From Patescibacteria group bacterium (GTDB taxonomy: Bacteria; Patescibacteriota; Patescibacteriia; 2-12-FULL-60-25), in assembly GCA_018061755.1 (NCBI GenBank), contig JAGOTP010000006.1, positions 1-54,379 on the forward strand: 54,379 nt of DNA. The letters run 5' to 3'. Shown in pieces: positions 7,270 to 14,966 of this stretch (the first letter of the stretch is position 1; every line of letters starts with the position of its first letter). The notes under the pieces were generated by a model. That model ran no database searches, was not told the origin of the DNA, and saw only the letters and a list, made by a program, of their open reading frames with translations. A program made the translations under genes and the position numbers.

Positions 7270-8013
7270 ATGAAAGAATCAGAAGTTGGCGAAAAGCCTA
7301 AGGCGAATGATTATGATGTTTTTGCAAAATTTTATGATGCAATGATGGGCGATAGATCTAAAGCTCAGGCAAAAATAGAAGGGCTTATTGCAGAAAATCA
7401 TGCTGAAGCCAGAACGGTTTTAGAGCTGGCTGTCGGAACGGGGTCTAATTTAGTAACTCTCGCAGCAAAACATGAGATTTACGGATTAGATTTATCCGCA
7501 AAGATGCTCGAAGTCGCTAAAGCGAAATTGCCGAAAGGAAAGTTTTTTCACCAGAACATGGTCACGTTCAAACTTGAGGAAAGATTTGACGTGATCCTTT
7601 GTCTGTTTGATTCAATCAATCATATTCTTGAGATAGATGCTTGGAAGGTGTTATTTAGAAATGCACAACAGCATTTGAATCAAAATGGGGTGTTTATTTT
7701 TGATGTTAATACCCCTGAAAAATTGCAAAGAGTCATTCAGGAACCGCCATTTGTTCGAGAGTCAGATGGGAATCGCATGGAAATGAAGGTGCAAGTTGCA
7801 GGAGACGGTGTCGTGAACTGGAATGTAAAATTTTCTGAAGGTGGCGACCAAAACAGAACAATTCTTCATGAAGAAAATATAAAAGAGATAGCTGTTCCAA
7901 CCGATAGAATTCAGGACATGCTAGAGGAGATCTTTTCTTCCGTCACTGTTAAGCCGGATCCAGTGGCAGATGGGAAGCCAATCGAAAGAGTCTATTTTAT
8001 TTGCAAGAAGTAA
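7270..8013 (+). CDS. Class I SAM-dependent methyltransferase
   Basis: The 247-aa protein has the Rossmann methyltransferase order. Motif I is VLELAVGTGSNLVTLA, motif II is IYGLDLSAKMLEVAK, and an acidic FDVILCLFDSINHI strand is followed by the post-motif LNQNGVFIFDVNTPEKL. A beta-rich insert of about 60 aa follows, as in small-molecule methyltransferases. The substrate cannot be told from sequence. ATG 7270 was chosen over an upstream frame because a TATCAT box ends 9 nt before it. Confidence 0.85.
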   Translation: MKESEVGEKPKANDYDVFAKFYDAMMGDRSKAQAKIEGLIAENHAEARTVLELAVGTGSNLVTLAAKHEIYGLDLSAKMLEVAKAKLPKGKFFHQNMVTFKLEERFDVILCLFDSINHILEIDAWKVLFRNAQQHLNQNGVFIFDVNTPEKLQRVIQEPPFVRESDGNRMEMKVQVAGDGVVNWNVKFSEGGDQNRTILHEENIKEIAVPTDRIQDMLEEIFSSVTVKPDPVADGKPIERVYFICKK

Positions 8014-8129
8014 GCAGTATACGGCATTCTCTTGCCCCTCCATGCCGCATTACAATAGGCAGGGATCTCTTTGAAAATATCAATGTATTGGTCTGGAAGT
8101 TCTGTATCTTCTCTAAAAATAGCAAACGC
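7992..8129 (-). pseudogene. Possible 3' remnant of a lost gene
   Basis: This reverse-strand frame reads as plausible AT-richer coding sequence (AFAIFREDTELPDQYIDIF, then EIPAYCNAAWRGKRMPYTAYF) and ends at a TAG that overlaps the methyltransferase 3' end. It has no start or promoter of its own. Its upstream edge coincides with the terminator of the GC-rich gene. It may be the tail of a gene truncated when that cassette arrived. A chance open frame of this length is also possible. Confidence 0.3.
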
Positions 8130-8175
8130 ACCCGGGAACCGGCTCGCGTGGAGTTGAATCCAGAACGCGTTTGCT
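8113..8175 (-). terminator. Terminator of the HEXXH-protein gene
   Basis: On the minus strand, AGCAAACGC (8175-8167) pairs with GCGTTTGCT (8129-8121), followed by ATTTTTAG. The 37-nt loop is GC-rich and probably folds further. Confidence 0.6.
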
Positions 8176-8196
8176 GTCGGTTCGCACGAGTGCGAT

Positions 8197-9036
8197 TTAG
8201 TACAAGAATGAGTTGAAGAGCGGAACGAGCAGGTTGGGGTCGATGTCGGAAGGGTAGAAATACTCACCTTGGTAACGACCCTGGAGGATGAGACGAGGTC
8301 CGGCGAAGCTTCCGACGCGCTTGCCTGACATGTTATTCACCTCCGAAGCATAAGCGTGAAGCAGTCGTGCGAAGGGAGTGGCCGCGTTTGCCTGTCGGCG
8401 GAATTGGGCCGCGGCACCCAAGAGCTGCCGCTTGGAAGGGGAGAGTTCGCTCTCAGGCACGCGGTTGCGCGCCATCCACCATGCCACTTCATTGACGTGA
8501 GCCAGTGCTTCGGTAGCTACGTTGAAGCCCAGATCGAAGTCTGAACAGAAGTCACCGAGCGCATTCAGGTTGCTCCCGGACCAGCCGGTGCGCTCGGTCA
8601 CGAGCTGCGCGAAGAGTGCGTGAGTCGCCTCATGGACGATCACCTGTGCGGCTCGTTCGACCGTGAGTGCCAGGAAGCCGGCTCTCGGGATGACCATCCA
8701 TCCCATGAGATCGTAGGCCCCTCGTCCTCCGGGTGGGCCATCGTGGATCACTTCGATCGGGAGTTTTGCGCTCCCCATCGAAGCGACGGTCTTCTGGACA
8801 TCCGGCCAGCGCCAGCCATGGGTCAGCGCTCGTTGAGCCGCGATCAGCTTCTTGGCGGCTTCGATGTGGGTCAGAACCTCTCGGTCGGTAGTGGTCTGAG
8901 GGGGTTTGGGATACACATCCCCTTCCGCGAACGCGTACTCGTACCAGTCCTTGAACTGGCGAACGAGATCCTGCGTCGGCGTTGGAGGATGCGGTCTTCC
9001 CAACCAGGTTCGGGGACGAATGATGAGCTTGTTCAA
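8197..9036 (-). CDS. Orphan GC-rich gene, putative zinc metallopeptidase-like protein (HEATH motif)
   Basis: The 279-aa protein contains AAQVIVHEATHALFAQL, a zincin-type HEXXH motif within a helix near residues 140-155. A candidate third ligand lies in EALAHVNEVAWW about 50 residues later. No signal peptide or membrane segment is seen, so it is probably cytoplasmic. TTG 9036 is the likely start: GGAAG sits about 8 nt upstream, and the promoter -10 box (9078-9083) overlaps the longer frame's first codons. It might be an inactive zincin; the family is not identified. Confidence 0.72.
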   Translation of the reverse strand: MNKLIIRPRTWLGRPHPPTPTQDLVRQFKDWYEYAFAEGDVYPKPPQTTTDREVLTHIEAAKKLIAAQRALTHGWRWPDVQKTVASMGSAKLPIEVIHDGPPGGRGAYDLMGWMVIPRAGFLALTVERAAQVIVHEATHALFAQLVTERTGWSGSNLNALGDFCSDFDLGFNVATEALAHVNEVAWWMARNRVPESELSPSKRQLLGAAAQFRRQANAATPFARLLHAYASEVNNMSGKRVGSFAGPRLILQGRYQGEYFYPSDIDPNLLVPLFNSFLY

Positions 9037-9077
9037 ATGCCAGCTTCCTTCTTGGTGAGGGATTGAAAGAACCCCAT

Positions 9078-9106
9078 AGAATAGCAAAAAAATTGATTTT
9101 TGTCAA
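9078..9106 (-). promoter_or_regulatory. Promoter of the HEXXH-protein gene
   Basis: TTGACA and TATTCT are separated by 17 nt on the minus strand. The start near 9071 excludes ATG codons overlapping the -10 box as starts. Confidence 0.8.
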
Positions 9107-9133
9107 CGTAAACTAGTCTTTTAAATCGCCAGT

Positions 9134-9589
9134 TTAAGAAATTAGAGAAGGAAAATATAGGACCACGATTACTAATCCAGTAATTAAAATAAGCAAAAAC
9201 CAAATAAACAGAATCGCAAAACGTGTTTCTGAAGGGACGCCGGTTGTTTCGCTATGATCCTCTGCCCATTCCCAAGCTTCAGGCGATTCTTGTTTGTAGA
9301 CGAGTTCAACGGTGTTTGGAGGTTGTTCTCGTGCATAGAGAACGGTTTCACCAGTGCCCGTATAACGCTTTCCATCAATAGTATATTCAATATCGACTTC
9401 AAGTCCGGTTTTGCCGTAGCGAAAGGTTTCTGTCGCGCGCGAAGCAAGAACCCGGGCTTGGACATGTTTCCAAGGAGACGGTTTGGGAGGCTGATTACGG
9501 ATAATTTGATATGTTTTATAGAAAAACAAACCAATTATAGCTCCAGCGATAACAAGCGAGATGATAAACTCAATCGTTTCGAAGATCAT
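9134..9589 (-). CDS. DUF3592-like membrane protein
   Basis: The 151-aa protein has an N-terminal membrane helix (about 7-27) and a C-terminal one (about 123-146). Between them lies a soluble beta domain with the DUF3592-type pattern VEYTIDGKRYTGTGETVLY-like text. The function of such proteins is unknown. A TATACT box ends 7 nt before the ATG, so the mRNA is probably leaderless. It diverges from the methyltransferase gene at 9659. Confidence 0.78.
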   Translation of the reverse strand: MIFETIEFIISLVIAGAIIGLFFYKTYQIIRNQPPKPSPWKHVQARVLASRATETFRYGKTGLEVDIEYTIDGKRYTGTGETVLYAREQPPNTVELVYKQESPEAWEWAEDHSETTGVPSETRFAILFIWFLLILITGLVIVVLYFPSLIS

Positions 9590-9619
9590 ATAATCAAGTA
9601 TAAAGTATCCGCTCCGTAT

Positions 9620-9648
9620 TTACTTCCTCCCAGCGTAAGCGGTATGTT
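9620..9648 (+). promoter_or_regulatory. Promoter of the 252-aa methyltransferase gene
   Basis: TTACTT and TATGTT are 17 nt apart. The -10 box ends 10 nt before ATG 9659, which argues against the in-frame ATG at 9644. Confidence 0.5.
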
Positions 9649-9658
9649 TCTAGTGAAT

Positions 9659-10417
9659 ATGCATGAACACATCGATTGGACGAAGCTGACAGACGATCCT
9701 GTGAACGAGGAGGTGCGAAACAAGGTTATACAACGTCTTTTGAGTATCAGAAAACCGCTGGCTAAGGGATACGAGCGTTTCTTGGCTGAAAAAGTGACTG
9801 GTAAAACGGCTTTGGATATTGGCGTTTGTGAACATACGATGGAACGCATGCTGTCACCTAAGTGGAAACATAACGCGATAAAAGACAACGCTCGTTATTC
9901 GATGGGGGTGGACATCATTCCCGGTTTGGTTCAAGAACTGAAGAAGCGAGGGATCGAGGCTGAAGTCTGTGATGCCACGTCAGAGACTTTTCTAGGAAAG
10001 AAGTTCGAAGTCGTTCATGCCGGTGACATCATAGAGCATGTTGACAGTCCTGTTGGTTTGCTCAAATTTTGTGCCAGACACCTTGAAGATGAGGGGAGAC
10101 TGATCGTTCGAACGCCGAATGGGTTCTGTCATGATTATGTTCATCAACAAAAAGTCATTGGAACAGATAAAAGCAATTTGGAACATGTCAGTTATATCTG
10201 CCCAACTCATGCCTTGGAATTAGGAAGAAGGGCTGGGTTGCTTCTGACGGATTATTATGTTCAATACCCAAGTGGATTTACTGCAAAAGGCATCCTGAAT
10301 GCGCTTCGTTTTCTATCGCGCGGGAAATTACGTCATGCGCTGGCAGAACTCTTCTCAAAGCCGGAAAGTTATTCAACGATTTACGTCTACGAATTTACGT
10401 TGAATAGGGGTTTATAA
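9659..10417 (+). CDS. SAM-dependent methyltransferase (Methyltransf_11/23-like)
   Basis: The 252-aa protein has a Rossmann-type core: ALDIGVCEHTMERML (a degenerate glycine motif), MGVDIIPGLVQELK, VVHAGDIIEHVDSPVGLLKF with the acidic IIEHV motif typical of UbiG/UbiE-like enzymes, and DEGRLIVRTPNGF. A longer upstream frame exists but lies antisense to the DUF3592-like gene and is not used. Substrate is unknown; surface polysaccharide modification is one option for such genes. About 60 nt of AT-rich sequence without features follows the stop. Confidence 0.82.
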   Translation: MHEHIDWTKLTDDPVNEEVRNKVIQRLLSIRKPLAKGYERFLAEKVTGKTALDIGVCEHTMERMLSPKWKHNAIKDNARYSMGVDIIPGLVQELKKRGIEAEVCDATSETFLGKKFEVVHAGDIIEHVDSPVGLLKFCARHLEDEGRLIVRTPNGFCHDYVHQQKVIGTDKSNLEHVSYICPTHALELGRRAGLLLTDYYVQYPSGFTAKGILNALRFLSRGKLRHALAELFSKPESYSTIYVYEFTLNRGL

Positions 10418-10466
10418 ATGTAGACACAGGGTGAAAACACAGGCACAGGTTTTTGATTGGGGGTAA

Positions 10467-10513
10467 GTAAAAATAGAAGAGGCCATGCGCTCAAGGTCTG
10501 AGCGCATGGCCTC
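10467..10513 (-). terminator. Terminator of the 75-aa orphan gene
   Basis: A perfect 14-bp stem (10479-10492 with 10500-10513) has a 7-nt loop. On the minus strand it is followed by TTCTATTTTTA. It may also stop the convergent methyltransferase transcript. Confidence 0.8.
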
Positions 10514-10631
10514 GGTGGGCTGTGATGCGGGGAGAGGTTCTTGTTCTGCCCTTGCCGACGTTGGTCGGGAGGTGCAATTACCCTTTTAGGGATCCGAGGA
10601 TCCACCCTAGCATCAGTACCACCAGTAGTGA

Positions 10632-10859
10632 CTACTTCTTCTCGCTCTCCTTGTCCTCCTTCGGCGTGAGCAGTTCGTCTGCCATCTCGCCCAGGATCTC
10701 CTTGACGAAGCACTTCAGCTCGTCGAGATCCAGCTTGAGAGCCTTGGCCATGCTCCCGAGCTCCCGGTTGAAGTTGGGTCCTCCGAGCAGGATCCCATCC
10801 GCCATCAGCCGGTACTTGAGAACCGCCAGCGCCACGTCGCCTTTACGTGCCTTGTCCAT
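10632..10859 (-). CDS. Orphan GC-rich gene, 75-aa helical protein
   Basis: The small acidic, all-helical protein begins MDKARKGDVALAVLKYRLM and ends in a charged Glu/Lys tail. No family is recognised. ATG 10859 is preceded by GGAG with 9 nt; the alternative GTG at 10874 overlaps that ribosome-binding site. The leader begins with a small stem-loop (ACGGAT/ATCCGT). A 118-nt 3' region separates the stop from the terminator. Confidence 0.6.
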   Translation of the reverse strand: MDKARKGDVALAVLKYRLMADGILLGGPNFNRELGSMAKALKLDLDELKCFVKEILGEMADELLTPKEDKESEKK

Positions 10860-10938
10860 GATCCGTTTCTCCACACGTTCGATGTGCCACGAACCCCTCG
10901 TAGCCAGGGACCACGGATTGCGTCATCCGTAATGGATT

Positions 10939-10966
10939 ACCTTACCAAATACTCATCCCACGTCAA
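10939..10966 (-). promoter_or_regulatory. Promoter of the 75-aa orphan gene
   Basis: TTGACG and TAAGGT are separated by 16 nt on the minus strand. Confidence 0.6.
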
Positions 10967-11035
10967 TAAACAGCGACGCACCCGGGCAGAGGTACGCGAG
11001 GAGATGTGCGTAGCTGCCGCGGGTGCGGTGGGGGG

Positions 11036-11641
11036 TCAGGAGATAGTCGTCTTGTTGTGCTGCTTGGCGCGCCAGCGTCCGTGCAGGATGAGGAACGTGC
11101 TGACGCCCGTGCCGACCAAGTAGTAGGTCGGATAGACGGCGTCCTGAATCGTGAGTCGCTCGATCGTGAACATGTTGCAGATGTTCCCGACAGACCAGAT
11201 GATCCAGGCGTGCGGCTTCTCCTTGGTCGGATCGCGTGAGATGCCTCGCCAGGTCGGGATGAGGCCCAGCGCGTCCGTGATCAAGGCACAGGCCAGGCCG
11301 AGGATCGGCGAGTTAAGTCTGTTCCACACGAGGAGGCTGAGGCCGGCTCCGATCAGGCAGCCTTTGTCGAAACGGCTCAGGCTGCCCTCGCCGTACTTGA
11401 TGCAGAGAACCATCGTCACGATCGGTGCGATGGCCAGCGCGATCGTGGCCGGCAAGTTGTGGTGTGAACCCGGGCTAGCGAGATACGTTGCCAGGATCAC
11501 CAGGCCGAGAACCGACCAGATGAGCCAGCTTGCCCGGTTGGGCTTGGTCTTGCGCTCTACGATCTCGACTATGTAGGGAAGGAAGCCGCTGAGGGCGAGG
11601 ATGCCCCCAATGATGCCCATGACTTTGTGAAAGGTTGCCAC
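11036..11641 (-). CDS. Orphan GC-rich gene, PQ-loop/SWEET-like membrane protein
   Basis: The 201-aa protein has about seven membrane helices and a visible internal duplication. LPYIVEIVERKTKPNRASWL (near 20-40) resembles IPTWRGISRDPTKEKPHAWI (near 130-150); both are followed by IWS and further hydrophobic text. This Pro-x-x-x, Lys-Thr/Pro, Trp-Ile pattern resembles PQ-loop transporters, so a small-solute carrier is possible but unproven. GTG 11641 is the start, with AAGGAGG 5 nt upstream, one of the best ribosome-binding sites in the window. The gene is monocistronic. Confidence 0.75.
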   Translation of the reverse strand: MATFHKVMGIIGGILALSGFLPYIVEIVERKTKPNRASWLIWSVLGLVILATYLASPGSHHNLPATIALAIAPIVTMVLCIKYGEGSLSRFDKGCLIGAGLSLLVWNRLNSPILGLACALITDALGLIPTWRGISRDPTKEKPHAWIIWSVGNICNMFTIERLTIQDAVYPTYYLVGTGVSTFLILHGRWRAKQHNKTTIS

Positions 11642-11675
11642 GTGTCCCTCCTTTTCTCGTGATACGCGACAGGGC

Positions 11676-11704
11676 ATTTAAGCCTTATTTATAAGAAAAG
11701 GCAA
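11676..11704 (-). promoter_or_regulatory. Promoter of the PQ-loop-like gene
   Basis: TTGCCT and TTAAAT are 17 nt apart on the minus strand. Confidence 0.5.
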
Positions 11705-11742
11705 GCGATTAAAATGAGAACGCTAACGTTTGGATCTAAACG

Positions 11743-11771
11743 AAAAACACACCCGGGCGGGTGTGTTTTTC
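11743..11771. terminator. Bidirectional-looking terminator after the 639-aa gene
   Basis: AAAAACACACCCG pairs with CGGGTGTGTTTTT. It sits 12 nt after the stop of the minus-strand gene and has T-runs on both strands. Confidence 0.88.
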
Positions 11772-11783
11772 TCTCCGAAGAAG

Positions 11784-13703
11784 TTAGCGCAACAATCCTC
11801 CCCATTCGACCAGTGTAAATCCAGTGCGTTTTGGTGTGGTGATCGTTGGTTGCGGGAGTTCGATTGGTCCAGCCAGGCGCTGCCAGTCCATGAACAAGCG
11901 GATGTTCGTTTGAGGGGCGGGGCTGACGTTCAAAGGAACTTGTTTGCTCCAGTCACTCGTGAGGAAGGAAATGCGATAGTAGGGGGCGCCGGTCATGAGA
12001 GGGACCCAGAAGTCCATGAAGTCTTTACGTTCTTGGGTATTCAGACCGTAGCGCGTCAACGTGTCTTTCAAGAAGCTTTCGACTTGTCCATCTTTCACGA
12101 TGAAGCCGTCTTTTGGAACGGAGTAGTTCACGCCCAGACCTTCCCAGAAAAGCGAGCCGACTTTGGCGCCCGTATCTTTCATCGTGAGTTGGCCGTTTGG
12201 TTCAGCGCTGACCTTCCAGCCCGTTTGAGGGTAGGTTGGATCGCTGACCGTGACCTGAATGAAAGAAGGGAGTTTCACGCTCACATCTTGCGTCTTGGTT
12301 GGGTAGAGATAGATGACCGGTTTGCCACACTCGAGCAAAGGAACGGCAACTGTGTTTTTGTAAACAACCCAACGACCGAGTGCGTCTTTCCAGAAGAAGA
12401 GGGGAACTTTTACTTGAGCCAGGAAAGCACGCATCGGCGGCTTTTGGTTAGTCACTTCATCAAAGGCGTACCACGATTCGTAGACTTCGTAGAGGACGGC
12501 AGGATTGCTGCGAGTTGCTTCCGGGGTGAAAACATAGATCGGATCTCCCGCATCTGTTTTTCCAGCTTCAACGAGATCGGTCATCTTCACTTCATCCGCA
12601 CGTAAGACACGTAAACAATCAATGCCGCCACAGCCACCGATTTCATGAGCACGGAAGGTGGAGGTATTAGCGTAGCGAGTTTCCCATTTGAGTTGAGTTG
12701 GTCCGACGAGACGGGCGGCTGGATAGGTTACATCTTCTCCCGCTTGTGGGTCACGAACGGCAGAAGGGATACCGCTTTCGTAGATCATGCCTTCGCCTGT
12801 TTCGTTGTAAAGAATGACACAGCCGGGTTTTAGTTTGACTTCTGTCGCGGCCGAACCAACAGGACCCTCGTAGACGTTGCGACCATCGGTCGTACGAGCG
12901 AGCGGCAAGCGATCAACGCAACCAGTCGCGCCGCAAAGAGGGGATGGATCGGCTGTGACGGATAAAGACGCACGGCGCAGCACCTTACCATTTTCTAAAG
13001 TCAGGCTTTCAGGGAACGAACTGACGTTCAGTTTGAGTTGAGGAGCGAACTGCACTCTGGACCAACCCTGGGCCAACAGAGATGGGGTGTTCGTCATCCC
13101 AACGACTCGGACTGCTTGCTTGTCTGGAGAAACGACCAGACTCACAAATGACGGGGCTTGTTCCCGACCCATACCAAGGTCTACGACCAATTTGGTTTGG
13201 CGAGCGCCATAGACGGTGTGATCTTTGTAAGGGCCATCAATGACGCGACCCTGCTCGTAGAAATCGTAGGAGAAAGTGTAGACGGGTAAGGCCTCGTCGA
13301 TGCCCCCTTCGTAACCGCTCACACTTGGAACGTTGATCTCGTTGCTTGTGATGATGGAGCCAAAAGCCGTGGCTGGTGGAACGATGGTGCCGGTTTTCCA
13401 GGCGACGTTGAGTGTAGCGTTGGTTGCATCGACAGTGGGCTGTGTGCTGGAAGGAGTGATGGGTGGCAGTGGGGTAATCGGTCTCTCTGGCACCATGATT
13501 GGTGCTTTAGGTTCATCTTCACCCTGATCGGTCGGTGGTTGATAATCTGCTGACATTTTCTGCCAAGCGAGAAAACCAAAAATGCCGACCAAGAGTCCAA
13601 TGAGGACACTGACGGCAACGAGCAAGGCGTTCGAATGACCGGTAACTTGAGCGGGCGTCGGAGGAGTCGGTTGAGAAGGAGCAGATGGGGAGGGTTGGTC
13701 CAT
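11784..13703 (-). CDS. Membrane-anchored 639-aa extracytoplasmic protein of unknown function
   Basis: A Pro/Ser/Thr-rich cytoplasmic N-terminus (1-25) precedes one membrane helix (about 26-48, LLVAVSVLIGLLVGIFGFLA). A large beta-rich outer part follows, with two Cys-containing loops (LCGATGCVD, GGCGGIDCLRV). The last third starts with GKPVIYLYPTKTQDVSVKL; this KPVIYLYP block looks like a defined domain, but I cannot name it. It is the second gene of an operon with the Memo-family gene (15-nt gap), so the two may act together at the envelope. Confidence 0.85.
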   Translation of the reverse strand: MDQPSPSAPSQPTPPTPAQVTGHSNALLVAVSVLIGLLVGIFGFLAWQKMSADYQPPTDQGEDEPKAPIMVPERPITPLPPITPSSTQPTVDATNATLNVAWKTGTIVPPATAFGSIITSNEINVPSVSGYEGGIDEALPVYTFSYDFYEQGRVIDGPYKDHTVYGARQTKLVVDLGMGREQAPSFVSLVVSPDKQAVRVVGMTNTPSLLAQGWSRVQFAPQLKLNVSSFPESLTLENGKVLRRASLSVTADPSPLCGATGCVDRLPLARTTDGRNVYEGPVGSAATEVKLKPGCVILYNETGEGMIYESGIPSAVRDPQAGEDVTYPAARLVGPTQLKWETRYANTSTFRAHEIGGCGGIDCLRVLRADEVKMTDLVEAGKTDAGDPIYVFTPEATRSNPAVLYEVYESWYAFDEVTNQKPPMRAFLAQVKVPLFFWKDALGRWVVYKNTVAVPLLECGKPVIYLYPTKTQDVSVKLPSFIQVTVSDPTYPQTGWKVSAEPNGQLTMKDTGAKVGSLFWEGLGVNYSVPKDGFIVKDGQVESFLKDTLTRYGLNTQERKDFMDFWVPLMTGAPYYRISFLTSDWSKQVPLNVSPAPQTNIRLFMDWQRLAGPIELPQPTITTPKRTGFTLVEWGGLLR

Positions 13704-13718
13704 ATGAACCCTAGCGTA

Positions 13719-14903
13719 TCACTCGCTCACTCCCTTCGATAGGTTCTCCGCAGCCCAGGCTTCCCAGGTACGTCGATTATTTGTGAGCGCCGCGAACTGC
13801 TGATCGGAAACCAGTTCCCAAGTTTTGTTGGTAGTTCGTTGTAAAGGCAACGCGTGCCAGAGGATGCGATCAGGGTGGATCTCTTGCACGAAGACCGTTT
13901 CAAAGGGGATACGAGCTTCACGCACTTCATCGTAACCACGATAGGCGCGGTCTTCGGAGCTTTGAATGGCGCGTGTTGGATCGTGGAAGAAGACGAAGCG
14001 CTGAGAATTTGTTGTAGCTAAACCTGGCTCACTACTCATCAGAGCATGACTGGTGCCCAGTTCAGTCGTTGAGGCATACATGAGACGCAGGCTATTGGTT
14101 TGGGCTTGGACGGTGAGACGAACGTTTTGTTGTTCCGCGAGCTTAGAAAGCAAGAAGAAGAGCGGTGGCGAATCAATCTCAACCCGGCGAAACGCTTCGG
14201 CGTTTCTCGCTTCTAAATGTCCGATCGCTTGTGCATCATGTAAGTCCGCGAGGTAGGCAGGAAGTTCATGGGAAAAATCGATCGTCACGACAATGATGAG
14301 ATCAGGGCCAGCCTCTAACAGTTTGTGCAACTGATCAGACAAAGCGTTTAAGGTTGAGGTCGAGGCATCATTGCGTACTGTCATGACATTAACCGTTGCT
14401 TTCGGCCACGCCTCTGCCAAGAAAGGAATGAGACCACGTACTCCATGTTCACGTTCAAAAACACTGTCTTGCAGACGGAGTGCTTGAGGGTGCGCGGTGA
14501 GAAACTGATTGCTCAAAGATGGGTCAGGGCGAATTGTATTTCCATTCCAGTCGAAAGGCCTGTTGGTGGTCGAGAGCGCCTGTTTGCCAATAGAAAAATG
14601 ATCCGGTGAGAGCAACAAAACACGTTTTTTTGTTGGTACAGAAGTCAGGAGGCTCGTGATTTCTCGTCCGGCGACTAAATGATGGGGGATCAGTAGGAGT
14701 CTCGCTCCTGGATCGACGGGATAGCGTTTTGCATGACGAAAAGAGATGTCCACGACGCCTTCTGGAATTTCACGAATGACGAAAGGGGTCGGCTCTGGTT
14801 GTCGTGGAGAGACAAATCGCAAGCCAATAATCGTTCCAAGACAGGCCAGTAGGCTGATCATGAGGCAGAGGGCGGTTCGAAAGGGGAACTTTGGCCAAGA
14901 CAT
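13719..14903 (-). CDS. Membrane-anchored Memo-family protein (AmmeMemoRadiSam protein B-like)
   Basis: An N-terminal membrane helix (about 8-28) anchors an extracytoplasmic domain of the Memo/dioxygenase-like fold. Matching motifs include LLLIPHHLVAG, LLSPDHFSIGK, FEREHGVRGLIPFLAE and VVTIDFSHELPAYLADLHDA. Memo proteins bind copper or iron through conserved His, Asp and Cys residues; here His in PHH, DHF, REHG and DFSH are visible. An anchored form 394 aa long is unusual, as standalone Memo is about 270-300 aa. A TATAGT box ends 11 nt before the ATG. It is divergent from tsaD. Confidence 0.8.
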   Translation of the reverse strand: MSWPKFPFRTALCLMISLLACLGTIIGLRFVSPRQPEPTPFVIREIPEGVVDISFRHAKRYPVDPGARLLLIPHHLVAGREITSLLTSVPTKKRVLLLSPDHFSIGKQALSTTNRPFDWNGNTIRPDPSLSNQFLTAHPQALRLQDSVFEREHGVRGLIPFLAEAWPKATVNVMTVRNDASTSTLNALSDQLHKLLEAGPDLIIVVTIDFSHELPAYLADLHDAQAIGHLEARNAEAFRRVEIDSPPLFFLLSKLAEQQNVRLTVQAQTNSLRLMYASTTELGTSHALMSSEPGLATTNSQRFVFFHDPTRAIQSSEDRAYRGYDEVREARIPFETVFVQEIHPDRILWHALPLQRTTNKTWELVSDQQFAALTNNRRTWEAWAAENLSKGVSE

Positions 14904-14931
14904 ACTTGGCAGCCACTATAGCACCCTCGCC

Positions 14932-14959
14932 TTGAGTCTTTGGCCTAGTTTGCTACTCT
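14932..14959 (+). promoter_or_regulatory. tsaD promoter (leaderless)
   Basis: TTGAGT and TACTCT are 16 nt apart. The -10 box ends 7 nt before ATG 14967. It overlaps the region used by the divergent Memo-family gene. Confidence 0.7.
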
Positions 14960-14966
14960 GCGGAGC

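Noticed and set aside
9254-9658. N-terminal extension of the 252-aa methyltransferase
   Set aside because: It lies antisense to the DUF3592-like gene, and the promoter plus domain start place the ATG at 9659.
11730-12605. 291-aa plus-strand open frame
   Set aside because: It is antisense to the 639-aa operon gene and crosses its terminator; the sequence shows no family pattern.
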